Positions 19,050 through 27,446 of a stretch of DNA of 64,000 bases are shown in pieces; position 1 is the first letter of the stretch; each line of letters opens with the position of its first letter. The DNA is from Paenibacillus sp. NFR01 (GTDB lineage Bacteria > Bacillota > Bacilli > Paenibacillales > Paenibacillaceae), in NCBI RefSeq assembly GCF_900111565.1, contig NZ_FOIK01000001.1:1891309-1955308 (forward strand), given 5' to 3'. The position numbers and the translations under genes were made by a program. The notes under the pieces were generated by a model. That model searched no databases. It was not told the DNA's origin and was given only the letters and a program-made list of their open reading frames with translations.

Positions 19050-19394
19050 TTAATGATACCCACCCGAAGGATAAATCACAAGCTCATTCCAAGGAAAAAA
19101 AGACCCCGGGCATGATTCGCCGTGCGGTTCCACCAGCAGCGGGGCGATGCGAAAGCGCTTCGACAGCTCGACCACGAGCTTGGAAGCGGCGAACAGCTGC
19201 TTGCGACGCGCATCCGGCGGCGGCAGGGCAGCCTCCGCCCCGTAATCGCCCTCCAGACAAATATGAATATAATCCGGGTCGGTCAGCAGCGGTGCCGCGA
19301 CAATCTCCCCGTTCAAATCTACCCAAAAATCGAACCCTTTGCCGTTAATCGAGGAACAGCGCGAATGATGCACAATAAATCCTTTATACTCCAA
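19050..19394 (-). CDS. Compact amidase_2/PGRP-like protein (putative N-acetylmuramoyl-L-alanine amidase)
   Basis: A 114-residue protein. It shows the zinc-amidase pattern HHSRCSSING near the N-terminus, DYIHICLEGDYG in the middle and EPHGESCPGSFFPW at the C-terminus, where His and Cys match the usual zinc ligands. Such enzymes cut the bond between muramic acid and the stem peptide. It is shorter than most family members (140 or more residues) and has no signal peptide, so it may act inside the cell, on recycled fragments, or at lysis. TTG start with AAGGAGG 10 nt upstream. It ends 19 nt before rluB and may be co-transcribed with it. Confidence 0.65.
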   Translation of the reverse strand: MEYKGFIVHHSRCSSINGKGFDFWVDLNGEIVAAPLLTDPDYIHICLEGDYGAEAALPPPDARRKQLFAASKLVVELSKRFRIAPLLVEPHGESCPGSFFPWNELVIYPSGGYH

Positions 19395-19711
19395 TCCGTA
19401 CCGGCCTCCTTCCGTGATGCTGGGATAGCATATGAAGCGGAGGAACCCGGGGTGACGGCCCGGATTTGAATTGTTTGCAGGCGGAGAGGCAGGTACGGCA
19501 GCGGTGAAGGGACTAAGAGGGCCTGGGCAGCCTGGTTAGCTGAGAGATGTGCCGGGCGGGGAGCCTGGGGGAACTGAAGAAACGGGTCGGGTGAGAGCCT
19601 GGACGTGCGGGGTGATAAGCCGGACGTAGAGCCTGGGCGGATCAAGAGCCTTCTAACGGGGTCGGCAGGTTAAATCCGAGTGTTAACATTTGTGCGTTCT
19701 ATCGGGCTTCA
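19395..19711. other. Gene-free G-rich spacer with reiterated GAGCCTGG-like words
   Basis: No credible gene. The plus strand is purine-rich and repeats the words AGCCTGG/GCCTGGG about six times between 19520 and 19650 (for example GGGCCTGGGCAGCCTGG, GGGAGCCTGGGGG, GAGAGCCTGGACG). It looks like decayed or slippage-expanded DNA. Confidence 0.4.
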
Positions 19712-19891
19712 TTGCATTTTGTGCAACGGATTCGCTCCAAAGCGGGCCCTTTATTCAGCTGCGTTGTATTCTGTACAACGAAAATTCGAAAATCAGGCCA
19801 TATTTGATGTTTTGGCGGAATTCCATTGCACGAAATACAACGAAGACATATTTTGGCCGTTTTTTCGCCGTTTCCATTGTACAAGGTGCAG
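19712..19891. repeat. Cluster of four TTGYA-N5-TRCAA palindromic repeats
   Basis: Four 15-nt units at 19712-19726, 19764-19778, 19826-19840 and 19877-19891 share the pattern TTGYA-N5-TRCAA (the last two less exactly). Starts are spaced 52, 62 and 51 nt apart. Units are flanked by CATT/CGTT and CGAA/CGGA. No coding potential is evident; it resembles a dispersed intergenic repeat family. Confidence 0.55.
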
Positions 19892-20088
19892 GGCAGGGCA
19901 TTTTGATTGCAGATACATCGGCTAGAGCGGATATGGCTGGCATGGCTGGTATAGCTGATAGCGGAAGTAGCGGATGTATCAGTTAGCTGGAATAGAGGAA
20001 GTAGCGGATGAATGGCACACCTACACCGGTTTGGGTTGCACCGTTGATAAGTGACCGGTCAAAATGGGTCAGCACGCTCTGCCCTCCT
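19892..20088. other. Low-complexity spacer downstream of spmB
   Basis: The word GGAAGTAGCGGATG occurs twice (near 19961 and 19997) among ATGGCTGG-type words. No gene or clear terminator for spmB was recognised. Confidence 0.35.
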
Positions 20089-20631
20089 TCATCCAAACGC
20101 AATGAGACAGATGACGATCGCCGCAACAAACCCGACAATATCGGAAAAGAGGCCCACCTTGAGCGCATACCGGCCATTGCGGATGCCGACGGCGCCAAAA
20201 TAGACGGTCAGTACGTACAGCGTCGTGTCGGTGCTGCCTTGTATGGTGGAGGCAATCAACCCGATCAGCGAGTCCGGTCCATGGACGCGGATCAGATCGG
20301 TGGTATAAGCGAGCGAGCCGGTGCCGGTGAGCGGGCGCAGCAGGCCCAGCGGCAGCACCTCGGCCGGCACGTTAAGGCTCTTCAGCGCCGGTGCGATAAA
20401 GCCCATCAGGAAATCAAGCGCGCCGGACGCACGGAATACGCTGATGGCCACGAGCATGCCCACCAGATGAGGGATAATCGAGATCGCCGTACCGAAACCG
20501 TCCTTGGCCCCCTCGACAAAGGACTCATAGACCGGCACTTTACGCGAATAAGCGTACAGCGGAATAAAGGTAACCATGACCGGGATCGCCCAGGCCGAGA
20601 TCAGGCTGATCAGCTCAAGCATCGGACTCAT
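20089..20631 (-). CDS. spmB: Spore maturation protein SpmB
   Basis: A 180-residue nucleoside-recognition (Gate) domain membrane protein needed with SpmA for dehydration of the spore core. Hydrophobic helices alternate with the conserved LLRPLTGTGSLAYTTDLI and IQGSTDTTLYVLTVYFG segments. Length agrees with B. subtilis SpmB (178). The ATG at 20631 has GGAGG 5 nt upstream; the longer open frame upstream overlaps spmA and is not used. It follows spmA with a hairpin in the 52-nt gap. Confidence 0.92.
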   Translation of the reverse strand: MSPMLELISLISAWAIPVMVTFIPLYAYSRKVPVYESFVEGAKDGFGTAISIIPHLVGMLVAISVFRASGALDFLMGFIAPALKSLNVPAEVLPLGLLRPLTGTGSLAYTTDLIRVHGPDSLIGLIASTIQGSTDTTLYVLTVYFGAVGIRNGRYALKVGLFSDIVGFVAAIVICLIAFG

Positions 20632-20641
20632 CCTCTCCTCC

Positions 20642-20676
20642 AAAATAAAGGGGCACCCGCCACAACAGGTGCCCTT
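20642..20676 (-). terminator. Intra-operon hairpin between spmA and spmB
   Basis: GGGCACC (20651-20657) pairs with GGTGCCC (20668-20674), with TTTATTTT following on the minus strand. It looks like an attenuating terminator or RNA-stabilising stem within the operon. Confidence 0.55.
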
Positions 20677-20683
20677 ATTGCCC

Positions 20684-21322
20684 TTAAGCCGCCCGGTCTG
20701 CGCCTTGCGGCGGCCCTGCCGCCGGGGGCTTCGGCGGCCGGTGCCGCAAGGCGAAACGGCGGCACAGCCGGTCGGCCAAGATGGCCGCGCACGTCGCCAC
20801 CGCAGTCGCCGCCAGCGTCGTGCCGACAATGCCGGCCGGATTCGCCGATCCGTAATTCAGCCGGATCGCGATCAGCGTGGCCGGAATCAGCGTAATGCTG
20901 GCGGTATTCAGCGCCAGCAGCGTGCACATCGCCGGCGTTGCCGTCTCCTTGTCAGGATTGAGCGTCTGCAGCTCCTGCATCGCCTTGATTCCCATCGGCG
21001 TCGCGGCATTGCCGAGACCGAGTAGGTTGGCGCTCATATTGGACAGAATGTAACCGATGGCCGGGTGGCCCTTCGGCACGTCCGGGAACAGGAAAGCAAC
21101 AACCGGCCCAAGCAGTTTGGCGATTTTACGCAGCAAACCGGCATCTTCAGCGACCCGCATCAGCCCCAGCCAAAAGACGAGCACGCTGATCAGGCCAAAA
21201 CTGACCGTCACCCCGCTTTTGGCCCCGTCGAACAGCGCGGCGGTAAAGGCATCCATTCTCCCGTTGACGGCGGCGAAGACAAAGCCGATCACGATCATGC
21301 CAAGCCATATCACATTGATCAT
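20684..21322 (-). CDS. spmA: Spore maturation protein SpmA
   Basis: A 212-residue membrane protein, partner of SpmB. It carries the Gate-domain segment ILSNMSANLLGLGNAATPMG and LLALNTASITLIPATLIAIR. The C-terminal tail is longer and more Pro/Arg-rich than in B. subtilis SpmA (196 residues). The ATG has GGAGGG 6 nt upstream and lies 18 nt after dacB, so dacB-spmA-spmB form one unit, known in B. subtilis to be mother-cell (sigma-E) expressed. Confidence 0.92.
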   Translation of the reverse strand: MINVIWLGMIVIGFVFAAVNGRMDAFTAALFDGAKSGVTVSFGLISVLVFWLGLMRVAEDAGLLRKIAKLLGPVVAFLFPDVPKGHPAIGYILSNMSANLLGLGNAATPMGIKAMQELQTLNPDKETATPAMCTLLALNTASITLIPATLIAIRLNYGSANPAGIVGTTLAATAVATCAAILADRLCRRFALRHRPPKPPAAGPPQGADRAA

Positions 21323-21340
21323 CGTCCGCCCTCCTCTCTT

Positions 21341-22519
21341 TTAGGAACCGACGTGAAACAGCGCCTTAAACGTGCTGCCCAGCGCCTCCAGCCAGTTATC
21401 GGCTGAATAAGCCTCTGCGCTCGCCGGCTCGTTCCGCTTCGGTGCAACCAGCGGCGGTAGCTGATCCCGTGCGTAAAGCGGAACCCGGCCGATATCCTTG
21501 CCGCCCAGCTGGATCACCAGCATCCCCTTCAGCCCGAAGCTTGTATCGGCGGCACGGGAGGCGTTCGCTTCCTGCAGCACCATCCGGGTCACGATCCGGT
21601 CTTCCTCGCCTTGCCCCAGCGGATAAGCGAGCGTCTTGCCGGCCGCGAGATCGTAGCCGCTGACCCCCTCTCCGCGTTCCACCAGCGTTTTGAGCGGATA
21701 ATGGTTAAATCCGAAATCAAGCAGAGACATATGGTCGTTCCAGTCGTTGCCGTCGTTGATCGTCACCGCCACGAGCTGCTGCCCGCCGCGGGTGGCCGAG
21801 CTGACGAGGCAGCGCAGCGCTTTTTTCGTATATCCGGTTTTGACCCCGTCTGCGCCTTCGTACAGCCGCAGCATTTTATTTTTGTTGCTCCATTTGTAAT
21901 CCCAGGCTTCGTTCGGATTGTCCGCCGTCTTCTCTTTCGTCTTCACGATTTCGGCAAACACGGGATTATGCAGCGCATAGGCGGTCAACACCGCCAGATC
22001 GTTGGCGCTGGAATAGTGCCCTTCTGCATCCAGCCCATGCGGGTTGGCAAAATGCGTATGCTTCAGGTTCAGCTCCTCCGCCTTGGCGTTCATCAAGTGC
22101 ACGAATCCTTCTTCCGACCCGCCGACATGCTCGGCAATGGCCGTTGCCGCATCGTTCCCGGAACGCAGCATCAGGCCGTACAGCATGTTCTCGAGGGTCA
22201 TCTCTTCGCCTTGCTTTAAATAGAGGGAAGAGCCTTCTTTTCCGGAGGCGTTTTTGCTGACTTTAACCATCGAGGAGAGATCGCTGTTTTCGATGGCAAC
22301 AATCGCCGTCATGATTTTGGTCAGGCTGGCGATGAGCATCGGCTCGTCTCCCCTGCTGCTGTACAGGATACGTCCCGACGTCACGTCGATCAGGGCTGCG
22401 GCCCGGGCATTCGTGGAGACCGTGCGGTTCTCCGCCCGCAGCGGAGAGAGCGGAACAAGCGCCATAAGCAGTGTGAACAGCGCGAATGCGGACAGCATTT
22501 TTCTCGATATTCTCTTCAT
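21341..22519 (-). CDS. dacB: D-alanyl-D-alanine carboxypeptidase (DacB type)
   Basis: A 392-residue class C low-molecular-mass penicillin-binding protein that trims D-Ala from peptidoglycan stem peptides, here probably in the spore cortex. A signal peptide (1-29) is followed by the active-site SLTK (Ser65, Lys68), the SGN motif (LRSGNDAATA) and KTG (GVKTGYTKKA). Length is close to B. subtilis DacB (382). The ATG at 22519 has GGAGG 6 nt upstream; two upstream in-frame ATGs lack one. It is the first gene of dacB-spmA-spmB, in B. subtilis order. Confidence 0.9.
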   Translation of the reverse strand: MKRISRKMLSAFALFTLLMALVPLSPLRAENRTVSTNARAAALIDVTSGRILYSSRGDEPMLIASLTKIMTAIVAIENSDLSSMVKVSKNASGKEGSSLYLKQGEEMTLENMLYGLMLRSGNDAATAIAEHVGGSEEGFVHLMNAKAEELNLKHTHFANPHGLDAEGHYSSANDLAVLTAYALHNPVFAEIVKTKEKTADNPNEAWDYKWSNKNKMLRLYEGADGVKTGYTKKALRCLVSSATRGGQQLVAVTINDGNDWNDHMSLLDFGFNHYPLKTLVERGEGVSGYDLAAGKTLAYPLGQGEEDRIVTRMVLQEANASRAADTSFGLKGMLVIQLGGKDIGRVPLYARDQLPPLVAPKRNEPASAEAYSADNWLEALGSTFKALFHVGS

Positions 22520-22620
22520 GTTCATCCTCCGGCTTATCCTTGATGGTACAAGTGTATGCATGTCTTCCTGCAGGTATGTCCGCTTATCGTATCCCGGCAA
22601 ACATAGGAACGGCACCTCAT

Positions 22621-22651
22621 AAAAAAAGGACGACGCCTTTTGGCGTCATCC
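22621..22651 (-). terminator. Terminator after ytfJ
   Basis: The stem AGGACGACGCC/GGCGTCATCCT (one wobble) with a TTTT loop is followed by T7 on the minus strand. Confidence 0.9.
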
Positions 22652-22672
22652 TGAGGTACATCGCTTCTGCTT

Positions 22673-23140
22673 TTAAATACTCGGGAAAACCTCGCGTTTG
22701 TCCTCATGCCCATGCGTATGCACGATTTCTGCGCCGACCGGTTCGCCGCCCTGGAACATTCCTTGGATTTTGTCGATAAGCGTTGGGGTAGCGTCGATGA
22801 GTTTTTCGAAAATATGGGTTTGATTGTCCAAAGGTACGATGTTTACGCCTTCCTTACCCACGACCAGAAACGCGATCGGGCGGATGGATACGCCGCCGCC
22901 GCTGCCGCCGCCGAACGGGAGCAGCTTGACCCCGCCGGAACCGTTCACACTTGGCGAATCATCTTCTACGCGGTAGTCGCTCCCCCCGGCTGCAAAACCG
23001 AAGGCGACCTTGCTGATCGGGAGAATGACGCTTCCGTCCGGCGTATTGACAGGATCACCAACGATGGTGTTGACGTCTACCATGCCTTTGATATTTTCCA
23101 TTGCGGTCTGCATTAGCCCTTGAATGGGATGATCACTCAT
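22673..23140 (-). CDS. ytfJ: GerW family sporulation protein YtfJ
   Basis: A 155-residue YtfJ/GerW protein. The diagnostic segments are HPIQGLMQTAMENIKGMVDV, VNTIVGDPV, SKVAFGFAAGGSDY, the glycine-rich FGGGSGGGVSIRPIAFLVVG, and the hydrophobic C-terminal half. GerW is known to matter for the response of spores to some germinants. AGGAGG lies 6 nt before the ATG. It lies downstream of ytfI as in B. subtilis. Confidence 0.93.
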   Translation of the reverse strand: MSDHPIQGLMQTAMENIKGMVDVNTIVGDPVNTPDGSVILPISKVAFGFAAGGSDYRVEDDSPSVNGSGGVKLLPFGGGSGGGVSIRPIAFLVVGKEGVNIVPLDNQTHIFEKLIDATPTLIDKIQGMFQGGEPVGAEIVHTHGHEDKREVFPSI

Positions 23141-23279
23141 GATTAATCCTCCTATTTGTCCTGGATGTTCTTCACGCTGTCAGTATTATGCGCAACCGCA
23201 GGAAAGAGTATGTATCGGTTGGCCGAAGGGGCAGGGAGCAGGAGCAGGATGTTTGACGGCGGCGCCCGGCGTATCCGAT

Positions 23280-24005
23280 TTAATGGGGCGACCCGGCGGG
23301 GGAACGGCCTTGTGCCGGCCGTTTCAGCAGCCGCCTCCACGCGGCAAGCCCGCCCTTCACTGCCGTAATCCGCCGCAGCAGCGCAAGGCCGGAAAATGCG
23401 AGATAGCCGAACGAAAGCTTGCCCTCGCATTCCATCACCGTGGAGAAACGGAGCGCATCCTCGAAGACGGGCACGACAAACAACCGGGGCTTGATTTTCA
23501 ATCGGACGAATTGCGAGCACCAACCGACAGCGGTGCATTTCACGGCCCAGAGCGCACCTGCTGCCGTCGCCGTCGATGCGGAGTCCCCCAGCGAAAAATC
23601 GGTCGACCAATCCAGCGTAGTGATATCGACATGGCCGAGTATGTTTCTGCTCCAGCGTTTGAGCCCACGAGTGGCTTTAAGCGCCTGTTTGACTTGATCC
23701 AGCCAATCCGATATCTTCTCTTTGTCAATCTGCAGTGCACTTTCGTTCTCTTTCTTGAGCGGTCCCTGTCCGCTCTCTTCCAGCTTGATCTTCATTCCTT
23801 TGACCATGCCCTCGAAAATGACTTTCGGCAGCTCGTAATGAAATTTGATCAGGCCATAAAGCGCCCGGATATCCAGCTCAATCCGGTCGTCCTTGCCGAC
23901 CCGGCATAACCGGAAGTGAAAAGAGATGGATGAGGACAATGCCAGAATGATCGCTAGAACCAAGATAGAAAGTACGATCAGCACCACGATAAGCCATATC
24001 GCCAC
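23280..24005 (-). CDS. ytfI: DUF2953 domain protein YtfI
   Basis: A 241-residue membrane-anchored protein with one N-terminal helix (4-27) followed by DUF2953 features: RALYGLIKFHYELPK, an acidic/charged middle, GHVDITTLDWSTDFSLGD, and LKIKPRLFVVPVFED. Function is unknown; it accompanies ytfJ in spore formers. GGAGGT lies upstream of the ATG. Confidence 0.85.
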   Translation of the reverse strand: MAIWLIVVLIVLSILVLAIILALSSSISFHFRLCRVGKDDRIELDIRALYGLIKFHYELPKVIFEGMVKGMKIKLEESGQGPLKKENESALQIDKEKISDWLDQVKQALKATRGLKRWSRNILGHVDITTLDWSTDFSLGDSASTATAAGALWAVKCTAVGWCSQFVRLKIKPRLFVVPVFEDALRFSTVMECEGKLSFGYLAFSGLALLRRITAVKGGLAAWRRLLKRPAQGRSPAGSPH

Positions 24006-24099
24006 AGGTATACCTCCAAGCTGCCATCTAATCGGTATCTTGGGTTAGTATGGCATTAAGGCCGGGCAATCATTCGAGACAGCGGCGCCGATGTTCATG

Positions 24100-24143
24100 A
24101 AAATAAAAACCGCCGTCCGGATGACGGGCATCCGGCGGCGGTT
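24100..24143 (-). terminator. Terminator after scpB
   Basis: A strong GC-rich stem (24108-24122 with 24130-24143, one bulge) followed by TTTTTATTTT on the minus strand. Confidence 0.85.
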
Positions 24144-24166
24144 ATACGGTGTAATGAGTGCAGTTG

Positions 24167-24766
24167 TCAGGAATCCATATCTTCAAATGTCATCTGCTGG
24201 TCAAGCTTGCTGAAAAGCAGTTGGGTCTCCTCTTCCAGATTGTCGGTTAATTCGAAGTTGGCCGGCTCCGGAAGCTCCTTCAGGCTGGCCAGCCCGAAGC
24301 TGTCCAGAAACGACTTGGTCGTCCCGTACAAAATCGGCCGTCCGACAGCTTCCGCCCGGCCGACTTCCTGAATCAGGTCTTTGTTGCTGAGCGTATGTAT
24401 CGCCCGTTCGGATTTCACGCCGCGGATCTCCTCGATCTCCACGCGGGTGATCGGCTGCCGGTAGGCAATGATTGCCAGCGTCTCCAGCGCAGCTTGGGAT
24501 AAGGTTGAGCGGGAAGGCGAATAGGCGAGCCGTTCAAAATACGGCGCATGCTCCGGCAGCGTCGCGAGCCGGTAATTGCCGGCGATCTGCACGACCTGAA
24601 GGCCCCGCTCCTGCAGGCTGTAATCCTCCCGCAGCTCTTCAAGTGCACCTGCGGCAAGCTCTGGACGCTGCTCGGTAATCTCGGCGATTTGCCGGACCGA
24701 CAAGCCCTCATCTCCCGATAGGAACAGCAGTCCCTCAATAACTGATTTCAGCGTTTTGTAATCCAC
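24167..24766 (-). CDS. scpB: Segregation and condensation protein ScpB
   Basis: A 199-residue winged-helix kleisin-interacting subunit of the SMC-ScpAB complex, which compacts and helps segregate the chromosome. Family marks: LKSVIEGLLFLSGDEGLS, LSQAALETLAIIAYRQPITR, VEIEEIRGVKSERAI and GRPILYGTTKSFLDSFGL. The acidic C-terminal tail is usual. Its start lies inside scpA (32-nt overlap), ensuring coupled synthesis. Confidence 0.97.
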   Translation of the reverse strand: MDYKTLKSVIEGLLFLSGDEGLSVRQIAEITEQRPELAAGALEELREDYSLQERGLQVVQIAGNYRLATLPEHAPYFERLAYSPSRSTLSQAALETLAIIAYRQPITRVEIEEIRGVKSERAIHTLSNKDLIQEVGRAEAVGRPILYGTTKSFLDSFGLASLKELPEPANFELTDNLEEETQLLFSKLDQQMTFEDMDS

Positions 24767-25526
24767 TGAAGTCGTCTCCTCCTCTCCATTCCATCACGAT
24801 GTCGTCAAACAGTTTCTCCTGGTAGCAGTAAATCGCCTTCATCTTCATCAACTCCAGAATGGCCAGGAAGGTGGCGACGATCTCATGGCGGGCCATTTCA
24901 TCATGCAGCAGCGCCGAGAAGCGCAAACGTCCGCCCGCCCCCTTGCTCCGCAGGGCTTCCGAAACTTCGCGGATCCGGTCTTTGACGGAGATTTCGTCCC
25001 GGGTGATCCGCTGGTAGGACGACCGGCGGGCCGCTTTGCTAAGCGCCTTGCGGAAGGCGGCGATCAAGTCGGCGGTATGCAGCCCCTTAAGCGGATTCTC
25101 CAGCTGCGTCGGCACAAACGAACCGAGATCCTCCGGCTCTTTCGTAAAAATCAGGCTCCGTTCGCTTTCCATATCCATAAGCTGCACGGCAATGCTTTTG
25201 ATTTTGCGGTATTCGATCAGTCGCTCCACCAGTTCGGCCCGCGGATCCAAATCCGTCTCGTCGTAATATTCGAAATCCTCGAACTCGATGACCGGCGGTT
25301 TGGGCAGCAGCATCTTGCTTTTAATGGATAAAAGCGTAGCGGCCATCACCAAAAATTCGCTGGTGATATCCAGCTCCAGCTCCTGCATGCTCTGCAAATA
25401 ATCCATGTACTGCTCGGTGATCTCGCTGACCGGAATGTCCTGGATGTCGATTTCCGCCTTATCTATCAAATGCAAGAGCAGATCGAGCGGACCTTCGAAC
25501 GTCTCCAGCTTGTACAATACCGTCAC
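24735..25526 (-). CDS. scpA: Segregation and condensation protein ScpA
   Basis: A 263-residue kleisin bridging the SMC heads. Family marks: LETFEGPLDLLLHLIDKAEI, DIQDIPVSEITEQYMDYL and ATLLSIKSKMLLP at the N-terminus; FLAILELMKMKAIYCYQEKL in the C-terminal winged helix. GTG start at 25526 with GGGAGG upstream. It forms a two-gene unit with scpB. Confidence 0.97.
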   Translation of the reverse strand: MTVLYKLETFEGPLDLLLHLIDKAEIDIQDIPVSEITEQYMDYLQSMQELELDITSEFLVMAATLLSIKSKMLLPKPPVIEFEDFEYYDETDLDPRAELVERLIEYRKIKSIAVQLMDMESERSLIFTKEPEDLGSFVPTQLENPLKGLHTADLIAAFRKALSKAARRSSYQRITRDEISVKDRIREVSEALRSKGAGGRLRFSALLHDEMARHEIVATFLAILELMKMKAIYCYQEKLFDDIVMEWRGGDDFSGLQNAEISY

Positions 25527-25540
25527 ACGATTTCCTCCCG

Positions 25541-25575
25541 CTAAAAAAGTAAAGTGCAGCGCCGCAGAGGGCGCT
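25541..25575 (-). terminator. Terminator after ribH
   Basis: AGCGCC (25558-25563) pairs with GGCGCT (25570-25575); TTTACTTTTTT follows on the minus strand. Confidence 0.6.
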
Positions 25576-25661
25576 ACACAAGTAGAAAGGTTCTATCGTC
25601 CAGACTTTCTTCCCATACTAATAAATAAGCACGATTTCAGCCGGTTCGTCAAGAGGGGAGC

Positions 25662-26129
25662 TTATTTGAACTGTTTGTTCAGGTTCGCCATTTCAATGGC
25701 TGCAGTCGCCGCGTCCCAGCCTTTATTGCCGGCTTTCGTTCCGGAGCGCTCGATGGCTTGCTCGATGTTCTCGGTGGTCACCACGCCGAAAATCGTTGGA
25801 ATGCCGGTCTTGAGGTTGATCGCCGCGACGCCTTTGGCCACTTCGTTGCACACATAATCATAATGCGTCGTCGATCCGCGAATAACGGTGCCAAGCGTGA
25901 TGACGGCGTCGTATTTGCCGCTTTCGGCCATTTTTTGGGCAATCAGCGGAATTTCGAATACGCCGGGAACCCAGGCCACATCCACTTCATCGTCGGCCAC
26001 GCCGTGACGCTTGAAGGCGTCGAGTGCCCCGGACAGCAGCTTGCTGGTAATAAACTCGTTGAAACGGCCTACGACAACCCCGTATTTTAACCCTTCGGAT
26101 ACTAAATGTCCTTCAAAATAGTTCGGCAT
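25662..26129 (-). CDS. ribH: 6,7-dimethyl-8-ribityllumazine synthase
   Basis: A 155-residue lumazine synthase that condenses the RibA pyrimidine product with 3,4-dihydroxy-2-butanone 4-phosphate, forming the 60-subunit capsid typical of Bacillus. Marks: [54 protein letters not shown] (catalytic His in the THYDY region) and [20 protein letters not shown]. The start is ambiguous: the ATG at 26129 gives MPNYFEGH; another at 26138 is nearer to GAAAGG. Last gene of the rib operon. Confidence 0.96.
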   Translation of the reverse strand: MPNYFEGHLVSEGLKYGVVVGRFNEFITSKLLSGALDAFKRHGVADDEVDVAWVPGVFEIPLIAQKMAESGKYDAVITLGTVIRGSTTHYDYVCNEVAKGVAAINLKTGIPTIFGVVTTENIEQAIERSGTKAGNKGWDAATAAIEMANLNKQFK

Positions 26130-26165
26130 TACATTCATCAACCTTTCATTAGTAAGTAGGATATA

Positions 26166-27419
26166 TTAATTTTTCGAATCCTCGTTCTGCTCGATGTTGT
26201 CAAACGACAGCAGATGGCCTAGCTTCTCCTGCTTGGTGTGCAGGTATTTCGTATTATCCTTGTTCTCCGGCATCTGGATCGGCACGCGTTCCACGACTTC
26301 CAGTCCGTAGCCCTCAAGCCCTTTGATTTTGCGCGGATTGTTCGTCATCAGCTTGATTTTGCGGATGCCCAGATCCTTGAGGATTTGCGCGCCGATGCCG
26401 TAATCGCGAAGATCCGCCGGGAAGCCCAGCTTCAGGTTGGCGTCCACGGTATCCAGCCCTTCCTCCTGCAGCTTGTAAGCCCGCAGCTTGTTGATCAGCC
26501 CGATGCCCCGGCCTTCCTGGCGCATGTAGAGCAGCACGCCGCTGCCGGCCTCTTCGATCTGCCGCAGCGCCGCTTCAAACTGCGGGCCGCAATCGCAGCG
26601 GTGGGAATGGAACACGTCGCCGGTCAGGCATTCGGAATGCACGCGGACGAGCACCGGCTCATCGCCGGAAATATCGCCTTTGACAAGCGCCACATGCTCC
26701 TTGTCGTCCACCTCGTTCGTGTAGGCAATGGTCTGGAACACGCCGAAATCAGTCGGCAGGTTCACCGATACCTCGCGGGTCACGAGATGTTCCTTTTCAT
26801 TGCGGTAATGGATCAAGTCCTTGATGCTGATCAGCTTGAGATCATGTTTCTTAGCGATTTCGATCAGGTCCGGCAGGCGGGCCATTTCGCCGTCTTCCTT
26901 CACCACTTCGCAGATAACGCTGGCCGGATAGGCGCCGCACATGCGGGCCAGATCGACTGCCGCCTCCGTGTGGCCCGAGCGCCGCAAAACGCCGCCCTTT
27001 TTGGCGATCAGCGGAAACATATGCCCCGGTCTGCGGAAGTCGGAAGCCTTGGCGTCCGGGTCCATAATCGCTTTGATCGTCATCGAGCGTTCGCCGGCCG
27101 ATATTCCGGTGGTGGTGTTGATATGGTCGATAGACACCGTAAAAGCTGTGCCGTGGTTGTCAGTGTTGTGAGTCACCATCGGCGAAAGATCCAGTTCTTC
27201 GGCACGTTCCTGCGTAATCGGCAGGCAGACGAGTCCGCGGCCTTCCTTGATCATGAAATTAATGACTTCCGGCGTCGCTTTCTCTGCGAGTGCGATAAAA
27301 TCGCCTTCGTTCTCGCGGTCTTCGTCGTCAACGACAATAATGACTTTGCCGCGCATCAAATCGTAAATCGCGTCCTCAATGGGATCCAGCACGCGCCCTT
27401 GCTTCGCTTCCTCACTCAT
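26166..27419 (-). CDS. ribBA: Bifunctional 3,4-dihydroxy-2-butanone 4-phosphate synthase / GTP cyclohydrolase II
   Basis: A 417-residue fusion. The N-terminal RibB half (1-205) makes dihydroxybutanone phosphate: acidic motif [10 protein letters not shown] and [17 protein letters not shown]. The C-terminal RibA half opens GTP: zinc ligands in [14 protein letters not shown], the RQEGRGIGL motif and [12 protein letters not shown]. It supplies both precursors of lumazine. GGGAGG lies upstream of the ATG. Third gene of the operon, between ribE and ribH. Confidence 0.97.
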   Translation of the reverse strand: MSEEAKQGRVLDPIEDAIYDLMRGKVIIVVDDEDRENEGDFIALAEKATPEVINFMIKEGRGLVCLPITQERAEELDLSPMVTHNTDNHGTAFTVSIDHINTTTGISAGERSMTIKAIMDPDAKASDFRRPGHMFPLIAKKGGVLRRSGHTEAAVDLARMCGAYPASVICEVVKEDGEMARLPDLIEIAKKHDLKLISIKDLIHYRNEKEHLVTREVSVNLPTDFGVFQTIAYTNEVDDKEHVALVKGDISGDEPVLVRVHSECLTGDVFHSHRCDCGPQFEAALRQIEEAGSGVLLYMRQEGRGIGLINKLRAYKLQEEGLDTVDANLKLGFPADLRDYGIGAQILKDLGIRKIKLMTNNPRKIKGLEGYGLEVVERVPIQMPENKDNTKYLHTKQEKLGHLLSFDNIEQNEDSKN

Positions 27420-27446
27420 GGTTCGGTCCTCCCGATGCTTTTTATC

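Noticed and set aside
19712-19891. CRISPR array
   Set aside because: Only four very short units, diverging in sequence, with unequal spacing and no cas genes.
20089-20829. Longer SpmB start 66 codons upstream
   Set aside because: The added part overlaps spmA, is Arg/Trp-rich shadow sequence and crosses the intergenic hairpin.
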